A stretch of 40,960 nucleotides of DNA from Candidatus Blautia pullistercoris (lineage in GTDB: Bacteria; Bacillota; Clostridia; Lachnospirales; Lachnospiraceae). How positions within the stretch are numbered: the stretch's first letter is position 1; every line of letters starts with the position of its first letter. Positions 18,934-27,239 of the stretch are shown one piece after another. The stretch spans positions 1-40,960 of the forward strand of contig DXFG01000324.1 of the NCBI GenBank assembly GCA_019114545.1, given 5' to 3'. A program made the position numbers and the translations under genes. The notes under the pieces were generated by a model, which saw nothing but the letters and a program-made list of their open reading frames with translations, had not been told where the DNA came from and did no database searches.

Positions 18934-20237
18934 TTTGCCTGTCTCTCCCTTTCGATTTCTCCCAATACTTCCTGCTTATAAGTATCTGCAAGGTCCTTCT
19001 CCTGCCGGCAGACACACGCCTCTGTCTTTTGAAGAAGGTTTGCAAATTCCTCTGCTGAGTTATTTTCTGTCTCCCAGTTCTTCACAATAGAAGACGCAGC
19101 CCTTTCTCCGAATACCAGACTCTCCAGCAAAGAATTGCTGGCCAGACGGTTGGCGCCGTGGACTCCATTGCAGCTGGTCTCTCCTACCGCATAGAGACGG
19201 TTCATGGTTGTTTTACTATCACGATCCACATGGATACCTCCCATAAAATAATGCTGGGCAGGCACCACCGGTATCCAGTCCTTTGTCACATCGTAGCCTT
19301 CTTCCAGACATCTTTCATAGATATGCGGAAAATGATTCAGTATGACCTTTTCTCCCAGGACCGTCATATCCAGCCATACAAAAGGCTTTCCATCCTTTTC
19401 CATCTGTTCCCGGATCTTTGCAGTGAGAACATCTCTGGGCAGGACTTCATTGGCAAACCTCTCTCCTTCTGCATTATACAGTTTTGCACCTTCGCCCCGG
19501 ACAGATTCAGAGATCAGAAACCGGCGGCCGGGCTTTTTCGAATAGAGGGTAGTAGGATGTATCTGGATATAGTCAATATGTTCTAATTCTACCCCATGGC
19601 GCATGGCTATGGCAAGTGCATCTCCTGTTAAATGAGGATAGTTGGTGGAATGCTGGTACAATCCTCCGATACCTCCGGTAGCAAATATAGTATATCCGGC
19701 CTGTATTCCAAGGTGCTCTCCTTCTTCTGTCCTGGCCAGGATTCCCAGACAGGTATTCTCTTTTTCTATCATATCCAGCATGGTAACCTGCTCCAGGATT
19801 TCTACATTAGACAGCTTCTGTACAGCTTTCAGCAGTTTGCTGGTAATCTCTTCTCCGGTAATATCTTCATGGAACAGGATCCTTGGCTTGGAATGACAGC
19901 CCTCTCTGGTAAAGTCCAGTTCTCCGTCTTTTTTTGCAAAATCCACGCCATATCCCATCAGCTCCCGGATCACTCCCTGGGAAGAGCGAATCATGATGTC
20001 CACAGATTCCCGGCGGTTTTCATAATGACCTGCCTTTAATGTATCCTCCATAAAGCTGTCGTAGTCCTCTTCATCCCTCAGCATACAGATCCCGCCCTGA
20101 GCAAGAAAAGAATCACTTTCTTTAACCTCGCCTTTGGTAATCATCAGTACCCGGAGATTCCGGGGAATATGGAGGGCCGCAAACAGTCCGCTGGCTCCTG
20201 TTCCCACGATCAGTACATCTGTATTCTTTATCTCCAT
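18930..20237 (-). CDS. nadB: L-aspartate oxidase
   Basis: NadB oxidises L-aspartate to iminoaspartate with FAD, the first step of de novo NAD synthesis. The 435-residue protein starts with the FAD site DVLIVGTGASGLFAAL, carries SFLAQGGI near residue 55, HHR-type substrate region ELEHIDYIQIHPTTLY, the arginine-rich DVLTAKIREQ and the C-terminal GANRLASNSLLESLVFG. It is shorter than proteobacterial NadB, as in other Clostridia, with a reduced C-terminal helical domain. The start at 20237 has AGGAGG 9 bases upstream; the frame extends 25 codons into nadA without support. It follows nadA after 13 bp. Confidence 0.96.
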   Translation of the reverse strand: MEIKNTDVLIVGTGASGLFAALHIPRNLRVLMITKGEVKESDSFLAQGGICMLRDEEDYDSFMEDTLKAGHYENRRESVDIMIRSSQGVIRELMGYGVDFAKKDGELDFTREGCHSKPRILFHEDITGEEITSKLLKAVQKLSNVEILEQVTMLDMIEKENTCLGILARTEEGEHLGIQAGYTIFATGGIGGLYQHSTNYPHLTGDALAIAMRHGVELEHIDYIQIHPTTLYSKKPGRRFLISESVRGEGAKLYNAEGERFANEVLPRDVLTAKIREQMEKDGKPFVWLDMTVLGEKVILNHFPHIYERCLEEGYDVTKDWIPVVPAQHYFMGGIHVDRDSKTTMNRLYAVGETSCNGVHGANRLASNSLLESLVFGERAASSIVKNWETENNSAEEFANLLQKTEACVCRQEKDLADTYKQEVLGEIERERQAK

Positions 20238-20250
20238 GTTTTCTTTCCTC

Positions 20251-21159
20251 CTACTTTCCAAGCTCCAGCATTCTGTCCAGAGGCAGTCTGGCTTTTCGGG
20301 CTGTCTCCTCATCCAGAATCACCTGATATTTCTCTTCTTTCATTGCCTCTCTCACTTTTTCCAGAGTAACCTTTTTCATATCTTGGCAGCACTGTCCCGA
20401 TTTTACCGGATAAAAAGTTTTTCCCGGACACTTCCGCTCCAGTTCCCACATAACCCCTTCCTCGGTACCGATAAGAAATTCCTTCTTTTCCGACTGACAG
20501 GCAAAGTTGATGATCTCTGAAGTGCTTCCAACAAAATCAGCCCTGCGGACCACTTCTGTGGTACATTCCGGATGGACCAGTACCAGAGCCGCCGGATGAT
20601 CCTTCCTGGCCTTTTCTACGTCTTCCCGGGTGATCTCCCGGTGTACAGGGCAATAGCCGTTATTGAGAATTACATTTTTTTCAGGAATCTGCGCTGCTAC
20701 ATAAGCGCCCAGATTGCCGTCAGGTATAAAGAAAATATTTCTATTAGGAAGTTTACGTACAATATCCACCGCATTGGAAGAAGTCACACATACATCTGAC
20801 ATAGTCTTCAGCCGGGCAGAGGAATTGATGTAGCAGACAACGGCCAGATCTTCATACCGGTTCCGCATTTCCTGGATCTTTTCCGGTAAAGCCATATGAG
20901 CCATGGGACAGTCAGCCTGAGGATCCGGAAGCAGCACTATCCGCTCCGGGTTCAGGATCTTAGCGCTTTCTCCCATAAAAGATACCCCTGCAAAAAGGAT
21001 CACTTCTGCGTCGGTCTCCCTTGCTTTCTTGCTCAGAAAATAGGAATCTCCTATGTAATCTGCGATCTCCTGGACTTCTCCGGGCACATAATAATGGGCC
21101 AGTATAACGGCCTTTTTCTCTTTTTTCAGTTTCTCTATTTCTTCTTTTACGGACTCCAT
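20251..21159 (-). CDS. nadA: quinolinate synthase A
   Basis: NadA condenses iminoaspartate with dihydroxyacetone phosphate to quinolinate using a [4Fe-4S] cluster. The 302-residue protein shows AVILAHYYVPGEVQEIADYIGDS near the start, LLPDPQADCPMA and HPECTTEV. The likely cluster ligands are Cys84, Cys170 (in NGYCPVH) and Cys257 or 258 (GQCC), whose spacing fits the family. It is the first gene of nadABC, directly behind the promoter with a NiaR-type dyad. The start has GGAGGGGA about 8 bases upstream. Confidence 0.97.
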   Translation of the reverse strand: MESVKEEIEKLKKEKKAVILAHYYVPGEVQEIADYIGDSYFLSKKARETDAEVILFAGVSFMGESAKILNPERIVLLPDPQADCPMAHMALPEKIQEMRNRYEDLAVVCYINSSARLKTMSDVCVTSSNAVDIVRKLPNRNIFFIPDGNLGAYVAAQIPEKNVILNNGYCPVHREITREDVEKARKDHPAALVLVHPECTTEVVRRADFVGSTSEIINFACQSEKKEFLIGTEEGVMWELERKCPGKTFYPVKSGQCCQDMKKVTLEKVREAMKEEKYQVILDEETARKARLPLDRMLELGK

Positions 21160-21194
21160 CCCTGTCCCCTCCTGTTAACACAATTTTAACAGGA

Positions 21195-21232
21195 ATTATA
21201 CACCATGTTTTTACATGTGACAAGACACTTGT
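21195..21232 (-). promoter_or_regulatory. nadABC promoter with candidate NiaR operator
   Basis: On the minus strand TTGTCA (21218-21223) and TATAAT (21195-21200) are 17 bp apart. A 20-bp dyad at 21213-21232, plus-strand ACATGTGACAAGACACTTGT, is symmetric at 14 of 20 positions (ACA-GTG-C..G-CAC-TGT) and covers the -35 box. The ACA/TGT half sites and GTG/CAC core resemble NiaR sites of Firmicutes, and niaR lies in the same cluster. Confidence 0.75.
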
Positions 21233-21280
21233 TTGTTTTTCTGTAAAAACACCCTGCAGCCTGCTGAGAAAATCCATAAG

Positions 21281-21297
21281 TTGTTTAGTGTAAACAA
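21281..21297. promoter_or_regulatory. dyad TTGTTTA-GTG-TAAACAA in the nadA/cfa gap
   Basis: Perfect 7-bp arms (21281-21287 and 21291-21297) around three bases lie between the divergent genes. It has the form of a repressor site, but the regulator is unknown. Confidence 0.45.
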
Positions 21298-21356
21298 AAG
21301 GGGGGCTTCTGGGCATCTGTCATTTTAATTGTAAGTCTGAGCTGGTTATTCGTCAC

Positions 21357-21439
21357 TTTTAAAATAATTTTTCGTATATTATCTGTAATTTTCGTCTATT
21401 AGCGCCTTGAAGTTCGTTTTTTTCAGTTTTAAAATAATT
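21357..21439 (+). repeat. two pairs of short direct repeats upstream of the CFA synthase gene
   Basis: TTTTAAAATAATT occurs at 21357-21369 and 21427-21439, 70 bp apart. Between them TTTTCGTATATTA (21369-21381) and TTTTCGTCTATTA (21389-21401) differ at one base and are 20 bp apart, two helical turns. This is an AT-rich control region; I could not place a clear promoter for the downstream gene in it. Confidence 0.5.
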
Positions 21440-21514
21440 GTGGTACTGAAATTGGCAGTTTTGTATGCTGTATTTTCATAGTATCTCAGTATATAGGAAC
21501 TGGAGGTAAGAAAC

Positions 21515-22672
21515 TTGGAAGATATTATGATTACATTTTTACGAAAATTTGATGACTATCCATTCAAAGTAAAACTGAATGGCAAAGAATACCTGATCGG
21601 AGAGGGCGAACCGGAATTTACCGTAGACTTTAAAAGACCGATACCAAAATCAAAGCTTCTCACCAGTACTTCTCTGGCTCTTGGGGAAGCCTATATGGAC
21701 GGTGATCTGGAGATTGAAGGAGACCTGTACTATGCTCTTGACCATTTTCTGGGACAGATGGGGAAATTTTCCACCAATGAGTCTGCTCTGAAAAAACTGA
21801 TCCATACATCTGTCTCCAAAAGGAATCAGGAAAAAGAAGTGACCTCTCATTACGATATTGGAAACGACTTCTATAAATTATGGCTGGATGAGACCATGAG
21901 CTATTCCTGCGGCTATTTTAAAAATCCGGACGATACCCTGTATCAGGCTCAGGTAAATAAAGTGGACTATATCCTTCAGAAATTAAATCTGAAAGAAGGC
22001 ATGACACTGTTGGATATTGGATGCGGCTGGGGATTTTTACTGATCGAAGCAGCAAAAAAATACAAGATTAAAGGCGTGGGGATCACTTTAAGTAAAGAAC
22101 AGTGCGCTGAGTTTAAGCGCCGTATCGAAGAAGAAGGGCTTCAGGATTCCCTGACAGCCGAGATCATGGATTACCGTGACCTTCCGAAAAGCGGCTATAC
22201 CTTTGACCGTGTAGTCAGTGTAGGCATGATCGAACATGTAGGCAGACCAAACTATCCGCTTTTCGTAGACTGTGTCAGCAAAGTCCTGAAAGAAGGCGGG
22301 GTATTCCTCCTTCATTTTATCAGCGCCCTAAAAGAGCATGCCGGGGATCCCTGGATCAAAAAATACATTTTCCCGGGCGGAACGGTCCCGAGCCTGCGGG
22401 AGATTCTCTCCTGTCTGGCTGAGGATAATTTCCATACCATGGATGTGGAAAATCTCCGTCTCCATTACAACAAGACCCTTCTGTGCTGGGCGGACAATTT
22501 CCACAAGCATATTGAGGAAGAGCGGAAAATGTTCGATGAACGTTTCCTCCGGATGTGGGATATGTATCTGAATGCCTGTGCTGCTACCTTCCATAACGGA
22601 ATCATTGATATCCATCAGATCCTTCTGACAAAAGGCATCAATAATGATTTCCCAATGGTTCGTTGGTATTAA
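21515..22672 (+). CDS. cfa: cyclopropane-fatty-acyl-phospholipid synthase
   Basis: This 385-residue SAM-dependent enzyme adds a methylene group to unsaturated acyl chains of membrane lipids. It shows SHYDIGNDFYKLWLDETMSYSCGYF at about 111-135, the SAM motif LDIGCGWGFL with GCGWG at 169-173 and the MIEHVG and LHFI motifs further on. The N-terminal 90 residues are the usual lipid-associated domain. TTG at 21515 is chosen because GGAGG lies exactly 8 bases upstream; the first ATG (21527) is 20 bases away from it. It is transcribed divergently from nadABC. Confidence 0.92.
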   Translation: MEDIMITFLRKFDDYPFKVKLNGKEYLIGEGEPEFTVDFKRPIPKSKLLTSTSLALGEAYMDGDLEIEGDLYYALDHFLGQMGKFSTNESALKKLIHTSVSKRNQEKEVTSHYDIGNDFYKLWLDETMSYSCGYFKNPDDTLYQAQVNKVDYILQKLNLKEGMTLLDIGCGWGFLLIEAAKKYKIKGVGITLSKEQCAEFKRRIEEEGLQDSLTAEIMDYRDLPKSGYTFDRVVSVGMIEHVGRPNYPLFVDCVSKVLKEGGVFLLHFISALKEHAGDPWIKKYIFPGGTVPSLREILSCLAEDNFHTMDVENLRLHYNKTLLCWADNFHKHIEEERKMFDERFLRMWDMYLNACAATFHNGIIDIHQILLTKGINNDFPMVRWY

Positions 22673-22688
22673 ATCATAAACAACATAC

Positions 22689-22846
22689 GAAAAAGCGCTG
22701 TTCCATTAATCAGGATCGAGGATATTTATATATTTTATTGCGCAGTCTGCAAGTCTTTGAGCCTATAGTCTCAAAGCTATACTCGACAAATTCGCATAAA
22801 ATGAATAAATATTCCCGCCATATGTTTCATGTAACAGCGCTTTTTC
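22689..22846 (+). ncRNA. long imperfect hairpin element after cfa (structured RNA, miniature element or terminator)
   Basis: GAAAAAGCGCTGTT (22689-22702) and AACAGCGCTTTTTC (22833-22846) are perfect 14-bp arms 130 bases apart. Inside, 22721-22742 pairs with 22793-22814 in two runs (ATATTTAT and ATTTTAT) plus a GCG clamp, and CTTTGAG/CTCAAAG (22755-22761, 22770-22776) forms an apical hairpin. The whole 158 bases fold as one rod with internal bubbles and end in a T run on either strand. The shape recalls 6S-like RNAs, but no conserved primary motif was recognised. A miniature inverted-repeat element or a large bidirectional terminator are equally possible. Confidence 0.45.
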
Positions 22847-22848
22847 TA

Positions 22849-23598
22849 TCATATTTTTTCACCAGTATTTATTTTTTTCGCCCGGACCAGCAGCATCATA
22901 GGCCGGCGCATCTCATCTTTCATTCCAGGAAGATCCAGCATGTTTTCCGGAGGCGCTGGCTCTACCAGACTTTCCAGGATGAAGCCGGTTTTCAGCAGTG
23001 TATTTACATAGGTAGTCAGGGTCCTGTGGTATTTTGTGACCTTTTCTCCCAGAAATACTGCTTCCCGTTTTCCTTCGTAATAGTAGTTGTCCACAGGAAA
23101 ATGAAGGATCTCTCCCTTTTCATTATAGTACCAGTCCTGGGAACCATAAGCAGTAAATACCGGATGTTCCACAGAAAAAAGAAAGGTTCCCTCCGGCCTC
23201 AGCCATCTGCTGATCTTCTCTGCAAGGACAGGAAAGTCTTTTATATAATGAAAAGCCAGGGAGCTGAGCACGATATCAAAAGAATGATCCGGAAACTCCA
23301 GTTCTTCCATGGCCGCTCTCTTATAAGTAATCTTTTCGTGTCTGTTGATCTTTTCTGCCTGACTGAGCATCTTCTCGGAAAGGTCTATGCCAAGTACCTT
23401 TGCGGCACCTTTTTGTACCCCGTAAGCGCAGTGCCATCCATAGCCGCAGCCCAGATCCAGAACCTCTTTGTCTGTAAAGTCAGGCATCATCTTCTGGAAT
23501 TCCTGCCACTCTCCGGCGCCCTGAAGGCCGTATTTTGACCGGTTCATTTCACTGTATTTCTGAAAGAACACCGGATCATCATATTTGTTCTCTTTCAT
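22849..23598 (-). CDS. class I SAM-dependent methyltransferase
   Basis: This 249-residue Rossmann-fold methyltransferase has motif I VLDLGCGYGWHCAYG near residue 46, the acidic ribose-binding residue in VLGIDLSEKML, motif III FDIVLSSLAFHYIKD and motif VI-like EGTFLFSVEHPVF. Most of the chain after residue 150 is a variable cap. It resembles ubiquinone/menaquinone-type or small-molecule methyltransferases, and the substrate is unknown. It starts 22 bp downstream of the 79-residue protein gene, probably in the same transcript, and runs toward the hairpin element at 22689-22846. Confidence 0.82.
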   Translation of the reverse strand: MKENKYDDPVFFQKYSEMNRSKYGLQGAGEWQEFQKMMPDFTDKEVLDLGCGYGWHCAYGVQKGAAKVLGIDLSEKMLSQAEKINRHEKITYKRAAMEELEFPDHSFDIVLSSLAFHYIKDFPVLAEKISRWLRPEGTFLFSVEHPVFTAYGSQDWYYNEKGEILHFPVDNYYYEGKREAVFLGEKVTKYHRTLTTYVNTLLKTGFILESLVEPAPPENMLDLPGMKDEMRRPMMLLVRAKKINTGEKI

Positions 23599-23619
23599 CA
23601 GTTCTCCCTCTCCCGGCCT

Positions 23620-23859
23620 TTACTTCCAGCCGCTGATCAATTTTATGATCTCTTCTTCGTAATCCCCCAGGATGTCTTCATGGCGTCCTACAGTCCGCAC
23701 ATTGGTCTCTGCGCCCCACTGGTCCTGATCCTGAAATTCCCACACATGATAGACTACTCCCCGGTATTCAAAATCAATACTGCCGCAGCCGTCTTCTTCT
23801 GTATAGGTATATGGGAAATTTTTTTCTTCCAAAACTTTCTGTATCTTTTCCAGCCTCAT
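23620..23859 (-). CDS. conserved small protein of unknown function
   Basis: This 79-residue protein is acidic and aromatic-rich, with a short helix (EKIQKVLEEKNFPYTYTEEDGCGSIDF), then a beta-rich part (YRGVVYHVWEFQDQDQWGAETNVRTVGRHEDILG) and an amphipathic C-terminus. It looks like a small protein family common in Clostridia that databases sometimes label 'kinase' without basis; no kinase motif is present. A GAGGAG site 6 bases before the ATG supports the start. It is the first gene of a pair with the methyltransferase and lies just after the nrdJ terminator. Confidence 0.7.
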   Translation of the reverse strand: MRLEKIQKVLEEKNFPYTYTEEDGCGSIDFEYRGVVYHVWEFQDQDQWGAETNVRTVGRHEDILGDYEEEIIKLISGWK

Positions 23860-23898
23860 TTTTTTCTCCTCTTTTAAGGTTCTTCTCTATAATCAAAA

Positions 23899-23951
23899 AA
23901 GGCCGCCGCTGTTCAAAATCTTCATGGTCAGATTTCTTTAGCGGCTGCCTT
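23899..23951 (-). terminator. intrinsic terminator of nrdJ
   Basis: AAGGCCGCCGCT (23899-23910) and AGCGGCTGCCTT (23940-23951) pair with one mismatch, with an inner AAATCT/AGATTT stem. On the minus strand six T residues follow. Confidence 0.8.
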
Positions 23952-24006
23952 TTCCTATATCATACTGCTCTGCTTTCCTTCGGGATTTCAGAGCATCTGT
24001 TATCTT

Positions 24007-26292
24007 TTAATGGCATTTGCTCCATCCGCAGCTTTTGCAGATGTTGCAGCCTTCCTCAAATACCAGAGGTTCTCCGCACTCCGGGCAATACATCTTGTCT
24101 GTCTCCTCCACAGGGGTCACTGCCTTTGGCTTTGGAGCTTTTTTAGGCTTCATAGGCTCTTTTCCCTGCTTCTGGTTCAGCTCAGCCTGCATTTCCTTAT
24201 ACATATCCATAAGGGCATTTCCCACAGCCATAGGGCAGCAGGCACCTTTGCTGGTATCTTTTCTGGTAACTCTTCTGGCAGTATAAGAAGGACAGGAACC
24301 GCTGGAATTTAGCTGATCCACGATAGTCTCAATGTCAATGCCGCCTCTTGCACTGATGGAGATCATTCTGGAAAGCCCCACCATGAAGTTATTACAGCCT
24401 CCGGTAGACCCCTTGCTTAAATAAGTCTCCAGAAGAGCTCCCGTATGCGGATCAAAAAGAGCGATGCAGTGCAGGCTTCCGCAACCGGTCATCAGCTTTC
24501 TCTTTTTCCCTACCACATCATCGGTAACCAGAAGAATCTCTCCTCTTTTCAGGCCTTCTCCGGCGGTTACCTTCTTTTCTTTCTTTTCTTCCTTCTGCTC
24601 TGTATTCAGAATACCCACTCTCTTACAGCCATCACGGAAGATGGTGATTCCCTTCAGGCCCTGCTCATAAGCGTAGAGATACAGGCTTTCTGTCTCTTCT
24701 ACTGTAAAGCTGTTGGGTACATTTACCGTAGAACTGATAGAAGCATCAATATGCTTCTGCCATACAGACTGCATGTCAATCCTCTGACGATAATCCAGAG
24801 TCATGGCAGTCACAAAATAATCCGGAAGCTCTTTATCCTCTTTCAGATCATGCTGTTTCATATAATCTTCCACGATCTTTGTATACACTTTGTAATATAC
24901 ATCTGTACCATGGAGAGACTCCGTCTTACGTACATAATAATTGGCATATACCGGTTCAATTCCTCCTGAGATTCCCAGCATGGTAGACAGTGTGCCTGTT
25001 GGCGCTATGGTAAGAAGCTGAGAATTTCTCAGACCGTATTTATTTACCAGCTCTTTGGTCTTCTCCGTAGTATTTGCCAGGAAGAAGGGAGTGGACATGA
25101 TCTCATCCACATTGCACTTTGGAAAGGCTCCTTTTTCCTTTGCCAGCTTTGCAGAAGCTGCGATGGCCGTATCTGCCATGGCAAATCCGATCTTATCACA
25201 CATTTCTACGGCATCCTCTTCCCCGTAAGTGAGACCCAGCTTCAGGAGCGCATCCGCCAGTCCCATAATTCCCAGACCGATCTGTCTCCACTGTTCTACG
25301 CTGTCTCTCTGTTCCTGGAGAGGATGAAGAGGAAGACCTTCCTCCAGAACCTCGTTTAAAGCCCGGACAGAAGCCTGTACGCACTCTTTTAACCCTTCAA
25401 AATCAAAAAAGGCTTCGTCTGTAAACGGGTTTTGAACAAACTCTGCCAGATTCACACTGCCCAGCAGACAACTTCCTCCTGCAGGAAGAGGCTCCTCTGC
25501 ACAGGGATTTACCCCCGCATAGGAAAACTCTTTTGTATTGCTCAGAAGATTCCAACTGGTGATCCTATCCCAGAACAGGGCTCCCGGCTCTGCATAATCC
25601 CAGTTTGTCTCTGTGATCCTGCGGAAAAGTTCTCTGGCATTTACTTTCTTTTCGATGACTTCTCCCGTAGTTTCCCTGGTATAGTGCAGGGTATACTCTT
25701 CATTTTTCTTGACGGCTTCCATAAAATCCTCATGAACCCGCACAGAAATATTTGCTTTTGTGATCTTTTCCAGATCCGTTTTCAGCTCAATAAACTCCGG
25801 CACATCCGGATGAGAACAGTCAATGGAGATCATCAAAGCTCCTCTTCTTCCGTTCTGTCCGATCAGGCCCGTAACCAGAGAATACAGTTCCATAAAGGAT
25901 ACCGCACCGCTGGTTTCTTTTGCAGCATTGTTGATCTTTGCTCCCCTTGGGCTTAATTTGGAAATATCGATCCCGCATCCGCCGCCATAGCTGTATGTTC
26001 TGGCCAGTTTTTTGGCACAGTCAAATATACTCTCAATATTATCTTCCGGAGGAGCAATCACATAGCAGTTAGAATAGGTAACCTTTCTTCCCTGCTTGTT
26101 CAGTCCTCTGTTGGATAAAATCCTTCCCCCGAATAAAAACTTCTTTTCTTTGATATACTTCCCTATTTCTTCGTTTCCGCCGCTGATCCTCCGGATCCAG
26201 GCTTCAAAATCCTCACCCTCGTTGCAGTACTTTCTGGTCCAGATATCCATTCCAAGCTGGTTCTCACTGCCCAACCACTCTTCTGTTGTCAT
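24007..26292 (-). CDS. nrdJ: adenosylcobalamin-dependent (class II) ribonucleotide reductase
   Basis: NrdJ reduces ribonucleotides to deoxyribonucleotides using adenosylcobalamin, with or without oxygen. The 761-residue chain has the dimer/redox Cys in SNCYV (Cys76), GGGCGIDISKLSPRG, the catalytic NPCAE motif (Asn262, Cys264, Glu266) followed by EPLPAGGSCLLGSVNL, and the LTIAPTGTLSTMLGISGGIEP block. After a Lys-rich linker it ends in a zinc ribbon with CPECGEPL and CKSCGWSKC. The start is the ATG at 26292 with GGAGG 8 bases upstream; an upstream in-frame start lies in the regulatory repeat. It is controlled by a leader with two NrdR-like boxes and is the only nrd gene in the window. Confidence 0.95.
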   Translation of the reverse strand: MTTEEWLGSENQLGMDIWTRKYCNEGEDFEAWIRRISGGNEEIGKYIKEKKFLFGGRILSNRGLNKQGRKVTYSNCYVIAPPEDNIESIFDCAKKLARTYSYGGGCGIDISKLSPRGAKINNAAKETSGAVSFMELYSLVTGLIGQNGRRGALMISIDCSHPDVPEFIELKTDLEKITKANISVRVHEDFMEAVKKNEEYTLHYTRETTGEVIEKKVNARELFRRITETNWDYAEPGALFWDRITSWNLLSNTKEFSYAGVNPCAEEPLPAGGSCLLGSVNLAEFVQNPFTDEAFFDFEGLKECVQASVRALNEVLEEGLPLHPLQEQRDSVEQWRQIGLGIMGLADALLKLGLTYGEEDAVEMCDKIGFAMADTAIAASAKLAKEKGAFPKCNVDEIMSTPFFLANTTEKTKELVNKYGLRNSQLLTIAPTGTLSTMLGISGGIEPVYANYYVRKTESLHGTDVYYKVYTKIVEDYMKQHDLKEDKELPDYFVTAMTLDYRQRIDMQSVWQKHIDASISSTVNVPNSFTVEETESLYLYAYEQGLKGITIFRDGCKRVGILNTEQKEEKKEKKVTAGEGLKRGEILLVTDDVVGKKRKLMTGCGSLHCIALFDPHTGALLETYLSKGSTGGCNNFMVGLSRMISISARGGIDIETIVDQLNSSGSCPSYTARRVTRKDTSKGACCPMAVGNALMDMYKEMQAELNQKQGKEPMKPKKAPKPKAVTPVEETDKMYCPECGEPLVFEEGCNICKSCGWSKCH

Positions 26293-26297
26293 GTTGT

Positions 26298-26420
26298 CAA
26301 CCTCCACTAGATTTTGCGGCTGCAAGAATGTCCGTGCAATATATGGTTGATTTTATGTTATTTTCACCAACCTCCACAACATTTTGTCAGCGATACTAAT
26401 GTTACCACAATATATGGTTG
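26298..26420 (-). repeat. tandem 70-71 bp duplicated leader of nrdJ with two NrdR-like boxes
   Basis: CAACCTCCAC recurs at 26298 and 26368, ATTTTG follows in both copies, and CAATATATGGTTG recurs at 26337-26349 and 26408-26420. The box fits the NrdR consensus (acaCwATATwGtgt), and class II nrd genes are often NrdR-controlled. The intervening bases diverged, so this is an old duplication; it also copied the ribosome-site sequence GGAGGTTG. Confidence 0.75.
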
Positions 26421-26427
26421 GTTTCAA
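26399..26427 (-). promoter_or_regulatory. nrdJ promoter
   Basis: TTGAAA (26422-26427) and TAACAT (26399-26404) are 17 bp apart on the minus strand, and the distal NrdR-like box 26408-26420 lies wholly in the spacer, so a bound repressor would block polymerase. Confidence 0.55.
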
Positions 26428-26465
26428 GCCCATATTTCAGATTCGTGAATTTATACAAAAGCCCC

Positions 26466-27239
26466 TTAATTTCCGCACTCAATGCTGATGGTATTAAATT
26501 TATCCAGGATATCCTCTACCTGAAGGTTTTTCTTCTTCTCTCCGGCAATATCCATCACAGCTTTTCCCTGGTGCATCATCAGAAGCCGGTCCCCATATTC
26601 CACTGCATACCGGAGATTATGAGTCACCATGATCGTCGTCAGTTTTTTCTCTCTTACGATCTTTTCTGTCAACTCCATGATCAGATCTGCTGTCTTTGGG
26701 TCCAGAGCCGCTGTATGTTCATCCAGGATCAGAAAATCGATAGGAGTCATGGCAGACATAAGAAGAGACATTGCCTGGCGCTGTCCTCCGGAAAGGGTTC
26801 CTACCTTCACAGAAAGCTTATCTTCCAGTCCCAGGCCTAATTGTGAAAGGAGTTCTTTGTAATAGGGGATCCTTTTCTTATCCGTTCCTCTCTGAAGGCC
26901 GAAAAATCCTCCTTTGCAGTCTGCCATAGAGAGATTTTCCAAGATAGTCATCTCCGGACAGGTACCCATGGCAGGATTCTGATAAACACGGCCGATCCGT
27001 TTCAGCCGTTTATATTCTTTCTGTTTCGTAATATCTTTTCCGTCTATCAGGATCTGTCCATCATCCAGGCCGATACTGCCGCAGATCAGGTTCAGCATAG
27101 AGGTCTTTCCGGAACCGTTGCTGCCTACCACAGAGACAAATTCCCCCTGCTGGATCTTCAGGTTAAAGTCCTGGAAAAGGCACATTTCACTGACTGTTCC
27201 AGGATTATAATATTTATGAATATGACGCAGTTCAAGCAT
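26466..27239 (-). CDS. trpZ: ABC transporter ATP-binding protein (TrpXYZ-type)
   Basis: This 257-residue ATPase has Walker A GSNGSGKT near residue 40, signature LSGGQRQAMSLL and Walker B FLILDEHTAALD, with a switch His in VTHNL. It closes a three-gene transporter with permease and binding protein of the TrpX family, which in other Firmicutes takes up tryptophan. It overlaps the permease gene by 8 bp, so translation is coupled. The Trp T-box in front supports the substrate; the symbol is given by analogy. It lies 39 bp before the nrdJ promoter with no clear terminator between. Confidence 0.82.
   Translation of the reverse strand: MLELRHIHKYYNPGTVSEMCLFQDFNLKIQQGEFVSVVGSNGSGKTSMLNLICGSIGLDDGQILIDGKDITKQKEYKRLKRIGRVYQNPAMGTCPEMTILENLSMADCKGGFFGLQRGTDKKRIPYYKELLSQLGLGLEDKLSVKVGTLSGGQRQAMSLLMSAMTPIDFLILDEHTAALDPKTADLIMELTEKIVREKKLTTIMVTHNLRYAVEYGDRLLMMHQGKAVMDIAGEKKKNLQVEDILDKFNTISIECGN

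Noticed and set aside
22689-22846. Firm assignment as 6S RNA
   Set aside because: The fold is similar in outline, but no conserved primary motif could be recognised by eye; kept as a candidate only.
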